Part shown: positions 1 through 12,094 of the stretch, one piece after another
Layout of the letters: each line of letters opens with the position of its first letter
Position numbering within the stretch: position 1 is the stretch's first letter
NCBI GenBank assembly: GCA_004114245.1
Contig: QZWS01000118.1
Span: forward strand, 1-24,840
Origin: Zoopage sp. CT-All
Lineage: Eukaryota; Zoopagomycota; Zoopagomycetes; Zoopagales; Zoopagaceae
Direction: 5' to 3'
DNA length: 24,840 nucleotides
Made by a program: the position numbers and the translations under genes
Notes under the pieces: generated by a model
The model's database searches: none
Told to the model about the DNA's origin: nothing
Seen by the model: the letters and a program-made list of their open reading frames with translations, nothing else

Positions 1-73
1 GTTGTTTCTTTCGCTCCCTCGCCTCCATTCTTTGACCATCGCACTTCCCACCTCACCTCACTTCACCTACACA

Positions 74-533
74 ATGTAAGCCAATCCTCCTCGTTTTCAC
101 CATGTGTTGACTGCCTTCTGTGAGCCTCTGACGCTGACTCTCCTGATTCCTGACATGGCTGCTCGCGCTCTCTGCACACAGGTGCTGGCGCGTCCACGAC
201 AAATACCTGTGCTCGTCCGACAAGAAGCACTTTGAGGAGTGCCACGTCTACTACCAAAAGTGCAACTCCTGCCCACACGACCGCGCCCACTGCGGCAATC
301 TGATCATGGAGAGGGAGGCCTCAAAGCTGTTCCCCTGGAGGTGCAACGTGTGTGCCCAGAAGGAATTCATGGACACCACCGGACGCTACAAGACTGAAGG
401 TAAAAACCCCCCTCCTCTGATCAGACAACTTTGTCTTCTGAACTATGATCCATGTCTGATAAACGTTTCGCGTGCATGGTAACTGACTGCGGCCCCATTG
501 TTCTTCTCTGCTATAGACTTTTCTCGTTGGTAG
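74..533 (+). CDS. Small Cys-rich putative zinc-binding protein, apparently frameshifted
   Basis: Function not recognised. The start codon seems split by an intron: AT at 74-75, donor GTAAG at 76, acceptor ending at 181, then G at 182. The protein begins MCWRVHDKYLC and has Cys at about residues 2, 11, 21, 28, 31, 38, 55 and 58. The pairs C28-x-x-C31 and C55-x-x-C58 with nearby His suggest zinc binding, which is inference. Read literally, the frame stops at TGA 396-398 after 72 residues. From the AAA at 360-362 another frame looks better: its codons mostly end in G or C, it runs into a donor at 401 (GTAAAA), and it continues after a strong acceptor at 515-516 to a five-residue last exon with TAG at 531-533. 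That implies a one-base insertion or a sequencing error. No ATG lies between the window start and 74, but the gene could extend upstream of the window. Confidence 0.5.
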
Positions 534-642
534 TTATATTTTTTTTTTCTTCATCTTCTTTCTTGCTCGTCCTCTTTGCCACTCCCCTTCTTGCACCAGT
601 GCGGCTATCCACATTTTTGAATCGGCATCGCCATGTAACAAC

Positions 643-648
643 AATAAA
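643..648 (+). terminator. Putative poly(A) signal AATAAA for the Cys-rich gene
   Basis: A canonical AATAAA hexamer lies about 110 nt after the likely TAG at 531-533. It sits in the 216-nt space between this gene and the convergent lipin gene, whose stop is at 750. The rest of that space is T-rich and holds no other gene I can support. Confidence 0.35.
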
Positions 649-749
649 TCCTCAACATCCACCCACTTATCCAGCCGAAAATTTGGAAGGCTCATAGCAT
701 CAGACGACTTACAACCCCTGTGATCTGGCGCCTTGATGTACAAGGATGT

Positions 750-3700
750 TCATAGGAATGGAGCGTCAATGTTGAGCTCTACATCATCGTCATCTTCATC
801 GTCGTCCTCCTCGCCCTCGAGCTGATCATCCTCCAGACCTTCATCCTCTTCTCCAGAATATCCAACGTATCCATCTGCTCCCTCTCCTTCCTCCTCCTCA
901 TACTCTCCGAGTTCAGGGTCCTCCGCCAGATATCCAGCAACGGCTTTTTCTCCCTCATGCTCTCGACTGTAAGCAAGCTGATCCCCCTCAGCAGCCGCAT
1001 CAAGCTGAGCATCATGCTCTCGTTCCTGCTCCTGTTCTTGTTCCTGCTCCTGCCCCTGCTCCAACTTGGATGCTCGTCGGCGCAGAAAGGGCATTACAGT
1101 CTCACTTAGTCGACTGGCAAGCTGAGGCGGCGAGACCGAGAAGCCAGATGCCTTTCTCTTCACAACAGGAACGTCCACTGGAAAAACGCCATCAGATTGG
1201 GATCCCAGGTGAGATGAGCGATTTGGCCCTAAACCTGCGTGATTTCCCTCAGAAAGAGCACCTGCACTACCGCTGTCAATGCCGACATTGGACTCGGAGT
1301 TGTCGGTCAAGGGCTTCAAAGCTGGCGCCGACGCGGGAGTTGAATGGCTGCTATATCTCATCAATGACAGCGAGAGTCGACGGGTCCTATCGGCGATCTG
1401 CAGTCCTGACGGCGCTGATGCAGGGGGTGGAGGCGAGGAGACTGGTTGGGACTGATGCGGTGCATGGAGCTTCATTGCCGATGGGTAGGAATTCGGAGGA
1501 GGGGGCGAGTTTGAAGTAAAGATGGGGATAGCGGTCCTCGTCTTGAGCGGCCCTGCTGAGGTGAGGGAACTGGTGAGGCTCCGTATCACCCCCAAGCGAC
1601 CAGGACCTGCAGAATATCCTTGTGCATTGTACTCACCCGGCACCGCTGTGGGAGTGTATTGACGAGATGGCGTGCTTGGAAGCTCGATATCTGGCAATGG
1701 TGCCCGCCAAAAGTTCCAGTCATTGAACTCGGGCGCTTGTCTCTTTCCTGGAAAGATCTCGTTCACGAGATCGTTCAACGCGAGATATCTGGCGACAAGT
1801 AGATCAACAAAGAGGCACATGGTCAGGTTCTAAATCCATGTTTCGCCAACAAGACTGGACGAACGCCACCAGTGGAACAGCAAGTGCAATGAAGGGTACT
1901 CACGATGATTTGTAGCTGCTGAGGAGCTCCAGCTTGACTTCACCTCCTGAATCAATAGTAAATATCCGAGATGAAGGGACATTAACGCTCCTGTAGGACA
2001 ATGCGTCCGTGATCCTGTTCCCGAACCCGGCATAGAAGGGATTGCGATCTCCAAACAGCCTCCGAATGTCACGCAGACATGCCATCTTGAATTCTTCTGG
2101 CTTCCTCATAATCACCTCCCTAAAATGTTGACGCGCATGGTTGGCGGTAAGCATTCAAAGCAAGAAATCCCATCCCTACGAAGTTTATCCGCCACAGTGA
2201 GCACTGCTGACCTGTGGAAGGCGGTCATCAAGCGATCGGGGCTCATGATCACCGGTCCATCCGGTAACTGGTAATTGTTTTGCTCCACATTCTTGAGGTA
2301 CTTTCGTGTGTAGTCTGCCTGTCCAATGGCCCTTGAGGTCAGGTACAAAATATGATACCCATTGTTGACAATGTCCGTGTAAAGTTTGGCGACACCCGAG
2401 TGGGTCCAGTCCTTCCCTGCCATGGTAAAGATATGTCCGAGGGCGTCCGACTTTGTAATCGTGCCATCAATGTCCGATATGACGACTTGGTAGTCATGGT
2501 CCCACAGAAACAGTTTCGCGGAGCAAACTGCTTTGCCTTGATAACTTGACGTAACTGAAAACGTCAACGTATTGGCGCCTTTTTTCAAATTTAGTGATTT
2601 CTATTTCAGATAAGCCAACAATACAGTGTGAGATCTCAATGCTGCTGGTGCACGCGCAATACAATACGCTGTCCGGTTGTATGCACTTACCAGCTGTTCA
2701 GATGTCAAGCGAAGCGTTTTCGCATACCGCCTACTGCTCTTGAGCGCAGAATGTGTCGGAGGCGAGCTTTCAGCGTACTCATCTGATATAGACCCGGCGA
2801 TCCCTTCGTCGATCGGTAGAGAGGTGCTACGAGTCATTGGTTTGGGAGCGCGTAGAGGTGGGGAATGTGACCCGGAAGTGTCCTTAATCGATTCGACTCT
2901 CACACTCTCTAAGGCTTGAGTCTACAGAAGTACCGATGTTGTCAGTAAAAGCTTGTATTATTGCATCTCGGGATCTTTTGAATAAATGAGGATTTCACTT
3001 ACCTCCTCTGACTGAGCAGGCTGCAAGGCATCGTTGGTACTGGGAGAACGTTGTCTTTGGCCTTGCTCCATCGCGCTCAATTGGGACGAGGTTTGTGAAC
3101 CCCTCAGCCATCTCGAGAGAGCCCCGAAACGGGTTGGGGGCTCATCTTGCACAGCGAGTCGATCTGATAGATGCCGCGAGTCCTTGGCTGAAAGCTGATG
3201 CAGCGTTTCGTCAGAGAGAGGTTTCCGGAAGAGCATCAGTGAGGAAAGATATGGTCCCGCAACTGTCCATGTAAAATACCTAACGAACGAATCAAATAAC
3301 ATTTACACTTAATCCAGATGCACGATTTTTGAGCCTCATGTATTAATGCCAGTGAAATTCTGTACCTGTCGTTGATTAGGCAGACCAGATTCTTGTTATT
3401 CAGAATCTTGAGTGGGTCTTTCGCAAACTCATCGAACGAAACCTGATTGGTGGCAAATAATGCTTCGCTGGCTTCCTGCGGACCCCTCATCAAAGTAGAA
3501 CAAGTTAGCGGCTTGCTGCTTCATTTTTGTTCCAAGGCCATAACCAATATTTCGTTGCTTCAAGCAGACGTACCAAATCTTTTCCGAATTCATCACCTGG
3601 GCACAAGCTGATGGCGAGTCTGTACATAGTCCCGTCAATCTCCATGTCGTTCAACACAGGTTTTCGTGGGGCTGGAATGTCGATTGATGGATGGCTAGAG

Positions 3701-5753
3701 TGATGCTCCTTGTGATCTGCTTCCCCTGTGGCCAGACCGTCATTTTTAACCGGTAAGCTGCCCCATCCCCAGGACCACTCTGATTCTTGAGTAGCTGCTG
3801 TTGTTCGCGGCGTTTGATACTATTTCGATCATGAAGATGATGCTGACAAGCATGAGATTGGGCACTGTCACCTTAAATACGAAATCTTGATGAATGAGAC
3901 ACTAACCTCGAGCTCTGTATCGCTCAGCGCATTAACAGCTGGATTGGATCTGGGCGGGGGCTTTTTCACTTGCACTTGCTGCGAAGATTTGTGCGAGTGA
4001 CGACGGGGATGAACTCCTTCGGCGTGCTCTTTGTGGTGGTGATGGTGGCGGTGGCGGTTTTTAGGGCTCTGCTGGTTGGCAACTGGCGGTGGAGGCGAGG
4101 ATGCTACGGAGCTGGCTGAACTGGTCTCATCTCTGAACTCGCCTCTTAGTGAAAGCTTTGAGTTCAAGTTCTTCGAAGGAAAGCGCCGCATTATTGCCGG
4201 CGCGTTTGGCGACAGAGTATTATTCTCGCCTATAATGCGATGTTACGAGTTGCCTCGAGTCAGCCTACTGCTTAGACTTGCTCATCATTGCTCAACTTGT
4301 CGACCTCTTACCCAAGAACTCTTTAAGATTCGGCATCGATGCCGATCGGCGATTCGGGAGAGTGCCCAACCCGTTAATAGCTTTGGGGCGCAGAGCAGGT
4401 CGCGCAGTAGGTCGCGACGGCAAGCGAGGGTCGAGACTGCTGGGGACATGCGCCATAGTCGAGGAAGTTTCTGCGACCGGGTTGTCTTGCGAGTTGACGC
4501 TATGCACCGGCCCTCTCCTTTTCCGCCGAGCAGCCCTCTTGCGCCGATGGTGACCGTTCAAAGCGCCGGCCATGCGTGCTTCATGTTCATCAGACGCATC
4601 AGAGTTCAGATCAGAGTCCTCGGTCTTGTAGCCAGTCATGTCCATTATCATGCCCTCCTTTGGATATGACAGAGACCCACTGCTGCCTTCGTTATTAACG
4701 GAGATGGTCTCTGGCGCGAGCAGGTGTCCAGCATCCTGTCGACTATCATCGAAAGGACCCGCCGAGTCAATAGGCTGAAAGTTCTCCATAATGTCGCGAG
4801 CCTTTAGCACCGGAGAGGGTGGAAGGGACATGGTTAGCGACCATCGTTGAACTTGCCGCTCCATGAAAGCGTGTACAGACGTCGTTGCCTCATTAGCACT
4901 GCTTGAATGTCTCCCTTGTCCTTTTGTACCGCCGTATTTCACCGCGGATGCGTAATCTGGCTTTCTGTCAAGTTCAGGCGACAAGTCTGCTCTCTCGTCT
5001 TCTTCAAACTCTGATCCATGTCCACTATGGGCGCTGACATAGCCTGCATCTAAGACTGTGGGTGGAACGTGTAGCATTATGTAAGGAACGGCAGCCATGT
5101 GAGGGACGGGATTCCGCCGCGTTCCGCATGTCTCAGCAGCATGATAGAACGTCGTGATTTACCAATATCGTCAGGCGGATATGTCATGGTGCTATGCCCT
5201 TCGGCTAGATCCAGATAGTCAATGTCCTCCTCAACCTTGTCTGTATTGGGTCCTGCCAGTGGAGACGTGGCAAACTCTTCGGGCACGTCCTGCTCAGTCT
5301 CAAAGACAAAGAAGGCTTCGCCTGCATCGCCGACCTTCATAGGGAAATCAACAACGCGACCATTGATGGTCAACTCAACCTAAAAAAATGGCCGTCGGGG
5401 AGTTATTTCGACCATGTATCAGAGCTTATTGATGTAGAGCGGACGTGCGCGACAAAGTCACTTTAGACCAGGAAACGCATTTCAGTCGGAAGGCTTTTGA
5501 AGAGGGGGTATAGCAAGGTTCGTCTCGCGGTACCGATATGCTTGGAGGTGGGGACAGACCAAGTTATGCTTACCACTTTCTCCTGCGGTCGGAGAATGCT
5601 CAGTTTGCCAAAGCGGACATGGAATGGCGAGCATGCTAGTTCGCCATCGGCCTGCTCGACCACGACCACGTCAATGGCGCCCGAAAGCGTGGCTGGATTG
5701 AGCTCATTGTAGAACCTTGAGACTGTGGAGAAGAAGCTTCCCACGGACTGCAT
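750..5753 (-). CDS. PAH1: Phosphatidate phosphatase PAH1 / lipin (Ned1-like)
   Basis: Mg2+-dependent phosphatidate phosphatase, making diacylglycerol from phosphatidate at the ER/nuclear membrane for triacylglycerol and phospholipid synthesis. Exons: 5753-5574, 5379-5163, 5055-4312, 4229-3907, 3819-3574, 3475-3366, 3279-3003, 2921-2691, 2600-2212, 2119-1904, 1788-750. They join in phase to 1323 aa, longer than yeast Pah1 (862). The N-LIP domain starts at residue 1 ([11 protein letters not shown]) and includes [12 protein letters not shown] with Gly80, the position of the inactivating yeast G80R change. A polybasic, NLS-like patch lies at about 303-313. The lipin motif [10 protein letters not shown] is at 502-511. 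The HAD catalytic motif DIDGT is at 819-823, followed by TKSDALGH, and is intact. [14 protein letters not shown] (about 1000-1013) matches the conserved Trp motif of Pah1. The C terminus has an EQ repeat and an Asp/Glu-rich tail like the one that binds Nem1-Spo7 in yeast. The third intron's acceptor could be about 12 nt further in. Confidence 0.96.
1021..1062. repeat. Gln/Glu-encoding simple repeat in PAH1 exon 11
   Basis: On the minus strand this purine-rich run of CAG/CAA and GAG/GAA codons encodes an alternating E-Q tract within the disordered C-terminal region of lipin. It is an imperfect hexanucleotide repeat, so its length may vary between strains. Confidence 0.7.
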
Positions 5754-5819
5754 TCTCGCTAGCCTTGCTTGCTCGCACGAACAATGGCAAAACTAAAAAA
5801 AAAAAAAAAATGAAGGCTT

Positions 5820-5864
5820 GGTGGTGAGGGTGGTGAGGGTGGTGAGGGTGGTGAGGGTGGTGAG
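5820..5864. repeat. Minisatellite: five perfect 9-bp GGTGGTGAG units
   Basis: Five head-to-tail copies of GGTGGTGAG with no mismatch lie 67-111 nt upstream of the PAH1 ATG. Each junction creates a GGG, giving four GGG runs spaced by TGGTGA, a pattern compatible with a G-quadruplex on the plus (PAH1 template) strand. The non-template strand, and any leader RNA, is C-rich. Confidence 0.9.
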
Positions 5865-6072
5865 CAGAGGGTGAATGGTAAGGAGGACGAATCGGATAAA
5901 CAGAAAAAAAGCAGCAGACTGTCAGGCTGTTAACGAAAAGAGGGACAAGGGAAGAAGAAGGGAACCACAAGGACGAGCACGTTCCCCTTTGTGCGCGTGC
6001 AAATAAAGCGTGTGTCCGACAGCACGCCGACGAATCAGACGCGTCGGTCAACCATTTCGTTTTTACTACATT

Positions 6073-6078
6073 TTTATT
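6073..6078 (-). terminator. Putative poly(A) signal for the PheRS alpha gene
   Basis: On the minus strand the sequence reads AATAAA, about 50 nt beyond the TAA at 6127-6129. That spacing is reasonable for a fungal 3' UTR. Confidence 0.45.
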
Positions 6079-6126
6079 GAATCTGTTTATGCGCTTCCGA
6101 CCAACTCCATCTGTCCTGCACGCCAT

Positions 6127-8448
<2,322 letters not shown>

Positions 8449-8530
8449 GGTGATCTGTTGGAGGTTTGAGAAGAAGGGCGATGGAAATGTTGCACTGATG
8501 TGTTTATTTGTGACTTTTTAACAACACAGC

Positions 8531-8535
8531 CAATC
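8531..8535 (+). promoter_or_regulatory. CCAAT box upstream of PheRS alpha
   Basis: CCAAT within AGCCAATCAG, about 83 nt upstream of the PheRS start. The fungal HAP (CCAAT-binding) complex binds such sites in either orientation. Only the sequence match is seen. Confidence 0.45.
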
Positions 8536-9273
8536 AGACCAGTGACTCAGAATGGACAAAGGTGTCGTCCAGAGGTGTCAATACTCTGTCACGCCAACGC
8601 CTTGAGGGAACTCAGGGCTTTGTACTCTAACCATACCTTGGATGACCGACGTTCGTCATTGGCATGCCAAAGCTTCCGTCCGCTCCTAGTGTGTCCAATG
8701 TACCTGTCCCGTGCGGCAACTACACTGTCCAATACAATCCTTCTGCACGTACAAGTGAAATACTTTGACCGATGTTGACAGTGAGCACGATACTTCGAGC
8801 GGCCTGCGGGCGGCTATGCTAGTCTTCGCGTCCACGTTATTGCGTGTACATGTCATGTCTGAGAGTAAACGGGTTTGCTAGATTGCTGAAAAACAAATTC
8901 CGTTAGTTGCATGTAAGTGCGCGGGCAGGACACAGCTGTGTGCGGGGAGAAGACCTTATTCCATGAAAGGGAGGGCAAGTGGGGATCCTGCCAGAACGCT
9001 TTTCTCGTCTCTGGGCCAGTCATCCGTGAATGCCCGAAGTTGGCCGTGAGAAATTAAGAACTGGGAGGCGGACGAGCAAGTTGGTCGTCTAAGCGGCCAA
9101 GCAGCATCGAGAGAACGTCCATTGCTTGGCGGGGGCCTCAGAACGGTCAGGGCGGCAATACATAGCCGGCAGCTATGCTCGCGTGCACCGCCGCCAGCGC
9201 TGCGGATGGGCCGGACTACAGCCGATCAGTCCAGAGACCGAGGCGTCGATGTGCACTTGTCCAAGGGCAGCGG

Positions 9274-9278
9274 CCAAT
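9274..9278 (+). promoter_or_regulatory. CCAAT box upstream of the carnitine carrier
   Basis: CCAAT within GGCCAATCAGG, about 210 nt before the carrier ATG. HAP control would suit a mitochondrial gene, but only the sequence match is seen. Confidence 0.45.
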
Positions 9279-9488
9279 CAGGATGAGCCCGTCGCAGACT
9301 GCACACATGTGAAAAAATGTGGTCGGCTGCAGAGGGGAAAAAAGTTCCTGGATACATTATTTCTTCGATCCGACCACACATAACTCACGATCTTTTTTAT
9401 TTGTCCTCGCTGTCTTTGTCGCTCTTTTCTCCGCACTCTTCTCTTTTCTTCTTTCTCTCTCCACTCCCTCTCTTTTCCCCCACGCATT

Positions 9489-11293
9489 ATGTCTGCCGAA
9501 TTCGCTGACACAAAGCCTGCCCAGAAGGTCGCTCCTCAGACCTCGGCCGTCAAGTCTTTCCTCTCTGGAGGCTTCGGTGGTGTTTGCTCTGTCCTCGTCG
9601 GACACCCCTTCGACCTCGCCAAGGTAAAGAGATAAACCACATACACCAACGAGAAAAGTCGCAACCATAGCGCGCGTGCAATATACACCACCCCACTCGG
9701 AAAAGGAGGAGGAAGAGCAAGGCAAGCACTCTTGCGTATTACGGAAACAGGATTCATCTCATCAGCTTCGCTCGGTCACATTGGTTCGAAAGCATCGGAA
9801 AAAAAAGCCATCGCACCTTCAGATGAACATCCGACAAATGGAATAAGCAATGAAAGGAGCTCGACAGAGGTGTAAAGCTTTGGGCAGTAGGAAAGTTGTG
9901 AGGAGGATGGTCGAGAAAGAGCTTTTCCTCTGTCCTTCTCATAGGGACAACAACACTGGCGCCTCTCAGGATTAGCTCTTCAACTAAACGATACTTTTCT
10001 TTACGTATACAGGTCCGTATTCAGACCAGCCCCAACGGCACCTACACCGGCGCTATTGATGTCTTCAAGAAGACTGTGAAGTCGGATGGTTTCCGTGGCC
10101 TCTACCGCGGCATGGCCACTCCCCTGGTCGGAGTCACCCCCATTTTTGCCGTCTCGTTCTGGGCCTACGACATGGGCAAGAAGGTTGTTTACGCTGCCAC
10201 CCCTGGCCGCGCCTCCCAGGAGCTGTCCATCCCTGAGCTTGCCTTCGCTGGTTTCTTCTCTGCGATCCCCACCACTTTGTTGATGTGCCCCACTGAGCGC
10301 ATCAAGGTTGTTCTTCAGGTAAGGATCTTGTTTTCTTCCTTGGATACTTTAAGAGTACAAGAATGCTCTCTCACGTGTAACAAGGCAAAAAGCAGAAGGA
10401 AGGCCTGTTCATTCATCTCCAGAGCGTCCTTTCCTTATCGCGGTACTCTGCCAAGTGATCACACACACTTGTCGGATCGCGATCACAACAATCTCATCTC
10501 GTGTGAAGAGCGCTCTCGGGAAGTTGCCTACATTTAGCTTGTCTTCTCACCCACCTCGTTATTATGTGAATGCCTACTAGACCCAGGCCTCGGGCGCCAA
10601 CAAGCTCTACAATGGACCTATTGATGTCATCCGCGCCTTGTACAAGGAGGGTGGTGTCGCCTCCATCTTCCGCGGCACTGGTGCCACCTTGTTGCGCGAT
10701 GGTCCCGGATCTGCTGCTTACTTTGTTGCTTACGAGTTGATCAAGAGGAGCCTTATCCCTGAGGGTGGCAAGGCCTCTGACTTGAACCCCCTGTCTGTCC
10801 TCTTCGCTGGTGGTACGTGATACTGCATGACCACACCGCTGTCTCTTTCCGTGCTGGTCTTTTTGTGCACACACTCACACGCGGGCGACCTGAAAACTAA
10901 CTTTTGAATCGAACTCGATCAATGAAAAATAGGTATGGCTGGTGTTGCCATGTGGACCATTGCCATCCCCCCAGATGTCCTCAAGTCTCGCCTCCAGTCC
11001 GCCCCAGCCGGCACTTACAAGGGCACTGCTGATGTCCTTCGCGTCCTTTTGAAGACCGAGGGTCCTCAGGCTCTCTTCAAGGGTCTTGGCCCTGCCATGA
11101 TGCGTGCATTCCCTGCCAACGCTGCGTAAGTTCCCCTTTTTCATGCGCATTGTCCTCGTCGATTGTCGACCGTGCCCTCCCTGCAATTACCCTTGAGCTA
11201 ACTCGTCTCCTTCCTTTTTTCACTTGTAACAACTCTTATAGCACCTTCCTGGGAGTCGAGTACAGTTTGCGTGCCATGAACATGATCTGGTAA
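9489..11293 (+). CDS. CRC1: Mitochondrial carnitine/acylcarnitine carrier (SLC25A20/CRC1/AcuH family)
   Basis: Inner-membrane antiporter exchanging cytosolic acylcarnitine for matrix carnitine, needed for acetyl or fatty-acyl units to enter mitochondria. Exons: 9489-9623, 10013-10318, 10581-10812, 10933-11125, 11242-11293, giving 305 aa (human 301). There are three repeats, each with the carrier signature PX[DE]XX[KR]: HPFDLAKVR (about 39-47), [11 protein letters not shown] (137-147) and [11 protein letters not shown] (236-246). CPTERIK in repeat 2, [10 protein letters not shown] (R186, D187) and MRAFPANAA (R282) match the residues established as critical in the rat carrier (R178, D179, R275), so carnitine is the best substrate call among SLC25 members. 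Intron 1 (389 nt) is the longest. The ATG at 9489 follows a CT-rich leader and gives a short N terminus without a presequence, as usual for this family. Its promoter region is shared with PheRS alpha. Confidence 0.95.
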
Positions 11294-11491
11294 AGCCGAG
11301 CCAGCTCTGATCTTTTGAGTGGAGAGCGATCCATTCTCCCCGGTGCAGAGAGATGAATCGTCCTTGTCCCCCGCACCCCACACATCCCCAGTCTCCACCT
11401 TTTACCATTCGAAACGGATGCATCGGTACCCAGCCATAATCCTTTTTGAAACCTCGTCGTCATAGAACCTTTTTTTTCCCGCCCCCTGTAT

Positions 11492-11497
11492 AATAAA
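11492..11497 (+). terminator. Putative poly(A) signal for the carnitine carrier
   Basis: AATAAA about 200 nt after the stop at 11291-11293, within an A/T-richer stretch just past a T8 run. Confidence 0.45.
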
Positions 11498-12094
11498 CGC
11501 TTCTGGAAAGAGAAAAGAAGGGAGGGCTGTGCATTGACGTGTCTATGTGGCAATCAGCACGAGCCTGGAATGCAGACTGACTGTCTGCACACTCCAAAGC
11601 AGCTTGTGCGATGTATCTCCACATAATCAAAGAGGACGCATGTGTATAGTGTATAACACGATCGCCGTTTCGGTGTCCCTGTCTCGATCGGTGAAGATGG
11701 TCTTGCAGGTGCGGGCGTCGAATGCAAGGGTGTGTCAGAGATATTGATGAGGACGAGACCGCAGGTGAGCCAAGGCTCTCGTCTGCAACCTGTCCAGTGC
11801 GCTTTTCACCGGCGACTGTGATTGTGTACGAAATAATTATGTATTTGTATGTGCTCACACTCTTTGCTGACCCTCTCTTTCCTTCTTTCTCACTCTCTCT
11901 CTCTCTCCCCCACTCTCTATCTCTCTTTCTCTCTCGCTCTTTCACTCTCGTTTATTCTCTCTTTCCAACTTCACTTCCCACCACACCATCTCCTTCAGTC
12001 TCTCATTCACCCCTGCCTCTCGTGCCCATCGCCCAGCAATCCCCTTGACCGCCTTCCCTTTCCCTGCCTCGTCTCTTGCATTATTCACGCCAAG

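Larger units (their letters stand above)
5754..6126 (-). promoter_or_regulatory. PAH1 leader/promoter and FRS2 3' region
   Basis: This 373-bp interval separates the stop of the PheRS alpha gene from the PAH1 start, both on the minus strand. It must hold the PheRS 3' UTR and the PAH1 core promoter and leader. It contains a 16-nt A run (about 5795-5811), the five-copy GGTGGTGAG minisatellite, and a minus-strand poly(A) signal for PheRS. The open frames across it encode only low-complexity peptide, and I do not regard them as genes. Confidence 0.6.
8449..9488. promoter_or_regulatory. Divergent promoter region between PheRS alpha and the carnitine carrier
   Basis: A 1040-bp gene-free interval holds the promoters and leaders of two genes transcribed away from each other. 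A CCAAT box lies at 8531-8535, about 83 nt upstream of the PheRS ATG, and another at 9274-9278, about 210 nt upstream of the carrier ATG. Both are flanked by the same octamer, GCCAATCA. An inverted repeat, GCCAAGC (9096-9102) and GCTTGGC (9124-9130), lies between them. The last 90 nt before the carrier ATG are strongly pyrimidine-rich, typical of fungal leaders. Open frames in this interval show no family resemblance. Confidence 0.6.

Noticed and set aside
1070-1519. Plus-strand open frame of 149 codons opposite the PAH1 last exon
   Set aside because: It is the complementary reading of a compositionally biased, well-supported coding exon and has no recognisable domain.
1607-1636. A GTGAGT...CTGCAG segment of 30 nt inside PAH1 exon 11 that looks like a mini-intron
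   Set aside because: It is in frame, contains no stop and is too short for a normal spliceosomal intron, so it is treated as coding.
5704-6126. Minus-strand open frame of 140 codons containing a repeated His-Pro-His tract
   Set aside because: The repeat peptide is a by-product of the 9-bp minisatellite, and the frame overlaps the PAH1 start and the PheRS 3' UTR.
9278-9725. Several overlapping frames around the first exon and intron of the carrier
   Set aside because: All are shadows of the CT-rich leader and exon 1. The carrier frame is the only one with conserved motifs.
10494-10874. Minus-strand open frame of 126 codons over the carnitine carrier
   Set aside because: It is antisense to conserved carrier exon 3 and crosses its introns; no family resemblance.
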